This document shows, in pieces, positions 14,101-16,668 of a stretch of DNA of 16,668 nt. The stretch covers positions 1 through 16,668 of the forward strand of contig CAYWRU010000069.1 of the NCBI GenBank assembly GCA_964460795.1, written 5' to 3'. The translations under genes were made by a program, and so were the position numbers. The DNA comes from CAZOOM01 sp964460795 (GTDB lineage: Bacteria; Omnitrophota; Omnitrophia; Omnitrophales; Aquincolibacteriaceae). The notes beneath the pieces were generated by a model. It worked only from the letters and a program-made list of their open reading frames with translations. It did no database searches and was not told the DNA's origin. How positions within the stretch are numbered: the stretch's first letter is position 1; each line of letters starts with the position of its first letter.

Positions 14101-16668
14101 TTCCTTGGACGTTGATTTTGCTTCAAACGGATGCCGTATTTCTGAGCGCGGGAACCAGAGAGTAAAGGAAGTGCCCTTGCCTACTTCACTTTCCACTTGA
14201 ATTTGAGCGCCCGCTTGTTCAACTTTTCTTTTGACCACAGGTAATCCTATGCCCGTTCCTTGGATTCCTGCAGCTTTCTGAGTAAAAGAACGTTCCCAAA
14301 TTCTATTCAGATTTTCCGGCGCAATACCATGCCCGCTGTCTGTTACACGTAGAAAATCTCCTCGCTCACCCTGACCGGTTTCGATGACAAGTGTTTTGAC
14401 TTTGCTTTCCGCCATGGCATGGAGTGCATTGATAAATAAATTCGAGAGAATACTGGCCAGATCATACCGATGAATAAGTTTCAATAAAGGAGATCGCGTT
14501 TGCCGGGCCTCGCCAATCACCTGCAGCGCGCGCAAATCCATCTGATCTTCCTCGGCCGCACGTTCAATCGCACCCAGCAGGTCTGTATGAATACGAGAAC
14601 CAAGATCAGGTTCCCTATTTTCCCATGCCACAAGAACTCCTTTCATCATCTCATCCATGCGCTCCGGCATTTGGCCTCGAACTTCAGAACGAAATGCAGG
14701 TTCACCGCCCTCATCGTCATCTGTAAATAAAGGTTTTGAAGAGAACTCCGGATCTAATGTGACGCGGGAACTTTTTAAAATCACCTGAGTCTCCGGAAGC
14801 AGTGTGCCTCTAAATTGCGGCGTTTTGATTTCAGAGGGCTGGACACTGACCGTGCTGCCGTCACGAAGCGTCTTAAATACTTCGAGTTTTAAATAATCAT
14901 TCGGCCCATAAATCGGATCGATGGAGGCCAGGGGAAAGAAAATGGCTTGGATTTTATGGATTCCGTATCCCGCCAATACCGGCTGGGCTTCAAAGCGGAT
15001 GCCCGACGCAGGATCCAGTTTATTTTGAGCCGGATCGCTGGGATGAATTGAGAGAAGCCGCTGAGTCTCCTCACCCTGTCTTTGCAGTTCATACACTCCC
15101 AAAGGAGCATACGAGCCCTTCCGAAAGACAAAAATGGGAAAAGGATTCCAAGTTAAATCCGGCTCTTGATATTTCAAATGAAACTCATGCGCATGGGCTT
15201 CAGGATGCATTGCGATGGCCTGTTTCAAGGCAAGAAAATCGGCCACATAACGCGCCGCTACTGGAATAAATTCGGGATATTCCGAAAGACGCGATGGACT
15301 TTCCGCATCCTCCCGCACCTCGGCCCGTGCCTCACTCCCAGGCACAGGAGCGCTCGATTTAACTGGAACTGATCGCTCCTCACTGCGATGTGAAACCGTA
15401 CCTGGAATTGTCTCGAATTTGGAATAAGCCTTTGGCGCTTCTTTTAATTCCGCATTCCGCATTCCGAATTCCGAATTGGAATGTCTTGTTTCCGAGCGCT
15501 GCCCGCTTGTCCGCCGCAGCTTTAGCGAAGGAGGATTCCCCGCGCTCCGCACTTCAGACCTCCGGGCAGAATAAATCTCGAGAATTTCTTCTTCTGAAAA
15601 AAGCGGCTGAATATAAGGATTTTCAGCGCTGTGCGATCCCGCAACAATCGGGAATCCGTTCTTTTGAAAAGCCTCGAGATCAAATGCGTAAATCTGATAA
15701 AACTGCTCCGGATTCGGAATTTTTCGCTTAGTTCGGATCTGCTGGGCAAGGAATGAAGGAAATTCCTGTTTGAGTTTTAAATAAGCCTCCGGACTATCGA
15801 TATAAAGAAGATTTTTTCCCTGACTGATCCAAGTGAACGCCTTGGGGCCCCAATGGGCGCGGCGGATGCGGAAAAATCGAGCGGATTTGGAAGCTTGTCC
15901 TTTTCGCGCTAGATTTTTTTGATACACCAGAATCGCCCATGCAATTTTATAAGCGTGATGGATGACCTCATTCCCCCAGGTCACATCAGAAGGGCTCAAC
16001 GGTCTTTTCATCCGCTGGGAGGCTTCCTGTTTTTTGACAACAGTTCCGTAAACTTTGCGGGAAATATTTCGAAGATAAAAAACGTCCCGGATCCCCGCAT
16101 CGGTGGTCAGCGCTAAAAGAGACGCCAAACCGCCGATCCCGAACGGAACCAGCGTGATGGCCATAATTTTCCAGGAGATGGGGCTGCGGCCGTCCGTGCG
16201 GTGAGCAGGCGATAAATATTTATATCCGAAAAGAATTCCAAACCTCAGAAGTGAAAACGGACCCACGATCGAAAGAACGCCGACCCATAGTCCTGTTTTT
16301 ACATGGGCGGTTGCCAAAATCAGCGCCCCGATTCCAAGCCCCGCAAAACGGGAAGTCCAGGCGGCCGCCTCAATCACCAAAAACCTCTTCACCAGTTTTC
16401 CTAAAAGATTGCGCTGCGAGTCCGGAATTCCTTTCAAACCCAGGATCATGCCCCGGAAAAAGGCTAATTTCTTTTCCCTCTCTTGAAATTTCAACCCTTC
16501 AGCCGAACCGGAGTACACTTCGTTTCTCAATTCCGATCTCTCCGGCAGAGACGGCATTCCCCTCACTTCAGAGCGGGATGAGGAGGAAAAGGCGATTTTC
16601 CATCCTAGCGGTCCTTGACCTATGCCTTGACCGGCTGATTCTGCAAAATTTCCTCGATCATCCTTTTC
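11131..16668 (-). CDS. Giant multi-domain membrane protein with HATPase and caspase-like domains (5' end outside window)
   Basis: The frame is open for 1845 codons to the window edge, so the true start is upstream. Residue numbers here count from the GTG at 16566, which is itself the Val of an RSEVR motif and probably not a start. In order: three hydrophobic segments (about 62-88, 92-116, 132-154); an unrecognised region (180-330); a repeat-rich linker (332-420); an unrecognised region; a histidine-kinase-type ATPase domain (about 640-800) with N-box LFINALHAM (Asn713), DSGHGI (Asp743) and GTGIGL (770-775), but no evident phospho-accepting His box. A caspase/CHAT-like region (about 820-965) follows, with AVAGHG (His882) and FITYTCG (Cys918). 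Then come hydrophobic segments (about 972-1045), a methyltransferase-like region near AVIHPGPGF (about 1322-1330), a linker (1509-1615) and an unrecognised C-terminal part. RSExR peptides separate the domains. A membrane sensor or effector role is inferred. Confidence 0.85.
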   Translation of the reverse strand, partial: EKDDRGNFAESAGQGIGQGPLGWKIAFSSSSRSEVRGMPSLPERSELRNEVYSGSAEGLKFQEREKKLAFFRGMILGLKGIPDSQRNLLGKLVKRFLVIEAAAWTSRFAGLGIGALILATAHVKTGLWVGVLSIVGPFSLLRFGILFGYKYLSPAHRTDGRSPISWKIMAITLVPFGIGGLASLLALTTDAGIRDVFYLRNISRKVYGTVVKKQEASQRMKRPLSPSDVTWGNEVIHHAYKIAWAILVYQKNLARKGQASKSARFFRIRRAHWGPKAFTWISQGKNLLYIDSPEAYLKLKQEFPSFLAQQIRTKRKIPNPEQFYQIYAFDLEAFQKNGFPIVAGSHSAENPYIQPLFSEEEILEIYSARRSEVRSAGNPPSLKLRRTSGQRSETRHSNSEFGMRNAELKEAPKAYSKFETIPGTVSHRSEERSVPVKSSAPVPGSEARAEVREDAESPSRLSEYPEFIPVAARYVADFLALKQAIAMHPEAHAHEFHLKYQEPDLTWNPFPIFVFRKGSYAPLGVYELQRQGEETQRLLSIHPSDPAQNKLDPASGIRFEAQPVLAGYGIHKIQAIFFPLASIDPIYGPNDYLKLEVFKTLRDGSTVSVQPSEIKTPQFRGTLLPETQVILKSSRVTLDPEFSSKPLFTDDDEGGEPAFRSEVRGQMPERMDEMMKGVLVAWENREPDLGSRIHTDLLGAIERAAEEDQMDLRALQVIGEARQTRSPLLKLIHRYDLASILSNLFINALHAMAESKVKTLVIETGQGERGDFLRVTDSGHGIAPENLNRIWERSFTQKAAGIQGTGIGLPVVKRKVEQAGAQIQVESEVGKGTSFTLWFPRSEIRHPFEAKSTSKEMVLLVSTEEVTRALARWLFIVKWYWKLKGFSLRVIKNTTSEDLQKALQNPEIQYLAVAGHGTWNSWMARDREVKEWEVSEWTEETAPKKLFITYTCGPDLENEGAYIPAEKFGWHAVENPYDQVRGFATVSTTSFYYDLPILFKLKDLLERKTFLFRFYHSAHAWNVYGGLLVFLDMELILVFSTAFELLMKRGPDILEPALLHGGIIALVTRLLLGFSPIAIWRRISKKIYDRKKQQKVLSAKETVPGIGSGNGKRSETRRSEMREKTKATQDLDRVRSELRLDAKLDIKQAMPIWHFLRAFGIDPGQATIESLEGEWGRIGLAQHEVLGLKGQALKNEVYRSLEEIMTPNEVMSEFAYQEVGKKFKDHEQAYLLTYENLPAAVVWPHFVKLWGQERVVYYPLLYAGHKGLFGSQTRDENILEPLANFVMKHHKVHPGAIMIATWTGFANPIAGNVFTTREEGIRFPTIFPDSNHAAATVQALRDLKQQEPTPIQGRSVAVIHPGPGFLTEELWNLGAKEVHLVGNSLIELMNVEAQAMAGEAKIKHSEHSSLLKLHLRDIPHADFYVFDAPRFGKKYEGPLNPTPHNLAIERFRELPSEEFKRIFMEIAKTAVPGVRFLVRMNIEQGAVNQLSQILQKNGWSIIHHAYGRQGQDFLQEVGFREYARRIDSEHILLLELQKVPGAELGEPPSLMLRRTSGHRRSEIRQIKEKMGRRSAPNAGSIGHSSAIKKADKRGIALVSDGRSEARKNQRALASSEANLNLNESSAPFNRLPALNPVRAVRSTQNAVQHQRVVVDFEDVRKNFSDAQIKELFYLARKGPKGFKIVMTNTDRTDPLGKLFDEQAAKSKGRLVVTGSGPYSLYAIRSQGRRGDSLLDDRAAFPHHDVAPQVLQKLRNFQGEVVELSSEGYLTQGTVPGLLRIRQSGARAGTLSQALKDAEILQRGADWRPVYFAVDGQNRFYVTDEAGILTNWETKFSNALAFSRAA
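11724..11758. repeat. In-gene 7-bp array, TGCGTAC type
   Basis: Five successive 7-bp units, GCTGTAC, CGCGTTC, TGCGTAC, TGCGTAC, TGCGCGA, lie inside the giant gene without breaking its frame. They encode the linker around VRAVRSTQNAVQ, upstream of the C-terminal region. Confidence 0.8.
11868..11887. repeat. In-gene palindrome in the giant protein linker
   Basis: CATCGCT (11868-11874) and AGCGATG (11881-11887) are perfect inverted repeats around a 6-nt loop. They encode IALVSDG next to an RSEAR motif, within the repeat-rich linker of about 1509-1615. Confidence 0.65.
11996..12030. repeat. 35-bp in-gene repeat, copy 2 (PPSLMLRRTSG)
   Basis: This matches 15500-15534 at 33 of 35 positions, in the same orientation and coding frame. 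It encodes PPSLMLRRTSG immediately before an RSEIR motif, at the junction between the methyltransferase-like region and the C-terminal linker. The sequence is partly self-complementary. Confidence 0.88.
15448..15475. repeat. In-gene 7-bp array, TTCCGCA/TTCCGAA type
   Basis: Four perfect-register 7-bp units: TTCCGCA, TTCCGCA, TTCCGAA, TTCCGAA. They encode NSEFGMRNAE within the first long linker of the giant protein. Only one arm is present, with no inverted partner nearby, unlike the intergenic arrays. Confidence 0.88.
15500..15534. repeat. 35-bp in-gene repeat, copy 1 (PPSLKLRRTSG)
   Basis: Partner of 11996-12030 (33 of 35 identical). It encodes PPSLKLRRTSG between an RSEVR and an RSETR motif, and directly adjoins the 7-bp array at 15448-15475. 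Confidence 0.88.

Noticed and set aside
14560..14650. Phospho-accepting His box ahead of the ATPase domain (His in RIHTDLL)
   Set aside because: The surrounding residues do not fit the H-E/D-x-R/N-T/P pattern; the region is left as ATPase domain without a recognised DHp domain.

Overview
The window reads as chromosomal DNA of an uncultured Gram-negative bacterium. My best guess is Candidatus Omnitrophota (PVC group). The clues are a giant multi-domain protein whose domains are separated by RSExR linker peptides, a small exported protein resembling the exosortase-associated TIGR04073 family, and abundant intergenic palindromes. The phylum is an inference; no rRNA or other phylogenetic marker was available to confirm it. 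All genes lie on the minus strand except one at 10613-11002.

Right to left (the direction of transcription) the layout is as follows. From 16668 to 11131 there is a giant open reading frame, cut by the window edge at its 5' end. It combines membrane segments, a histidine-kinase-type ATPase domain, a domain with a caspase-like His/Cys pair, more membrane segments and a methyltransferase-like region. A short plus-strand gene for an exported protein converges on it (10613-11002). Next come nadC (quinolinate phosphoribosyltransferase), uvrB (nucleotide excision repair) and a KDPG-family aldolase with its own sigma70-type promoter. A second sigma70-type promoter (6130-6157) precedes an exported alpha/beta-hydrolase-fold protein that has lost its catalytic Ser and His. 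It is followed closely by ilvB, ilvN, ilvC and leuA. Those four supply the shared first steps of valine/isoleucine synthesis and the first committed step of leucine synthesis, and are probably one transcription unit.

The most unusual feature is the non-coding sequence. Most gene boundaries carry arrays of degenerate 7-bp units arranged as inverted pairs. Sequence differs from site to site, but the 7-bp period is kept, and arms of one hairpin differ by whole 7-bp units. Two sites (3392-3482 and 11008-11128) use the same 7-bp words in nearly the same order. Similar arrays occur inside the giant gene, in frame, together with a 35-bp repeat encoding PPSLxLRRTSG, always in linkers between domains. 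No tRNA, rRNA, CRISPR array or transposase gene was recognised.
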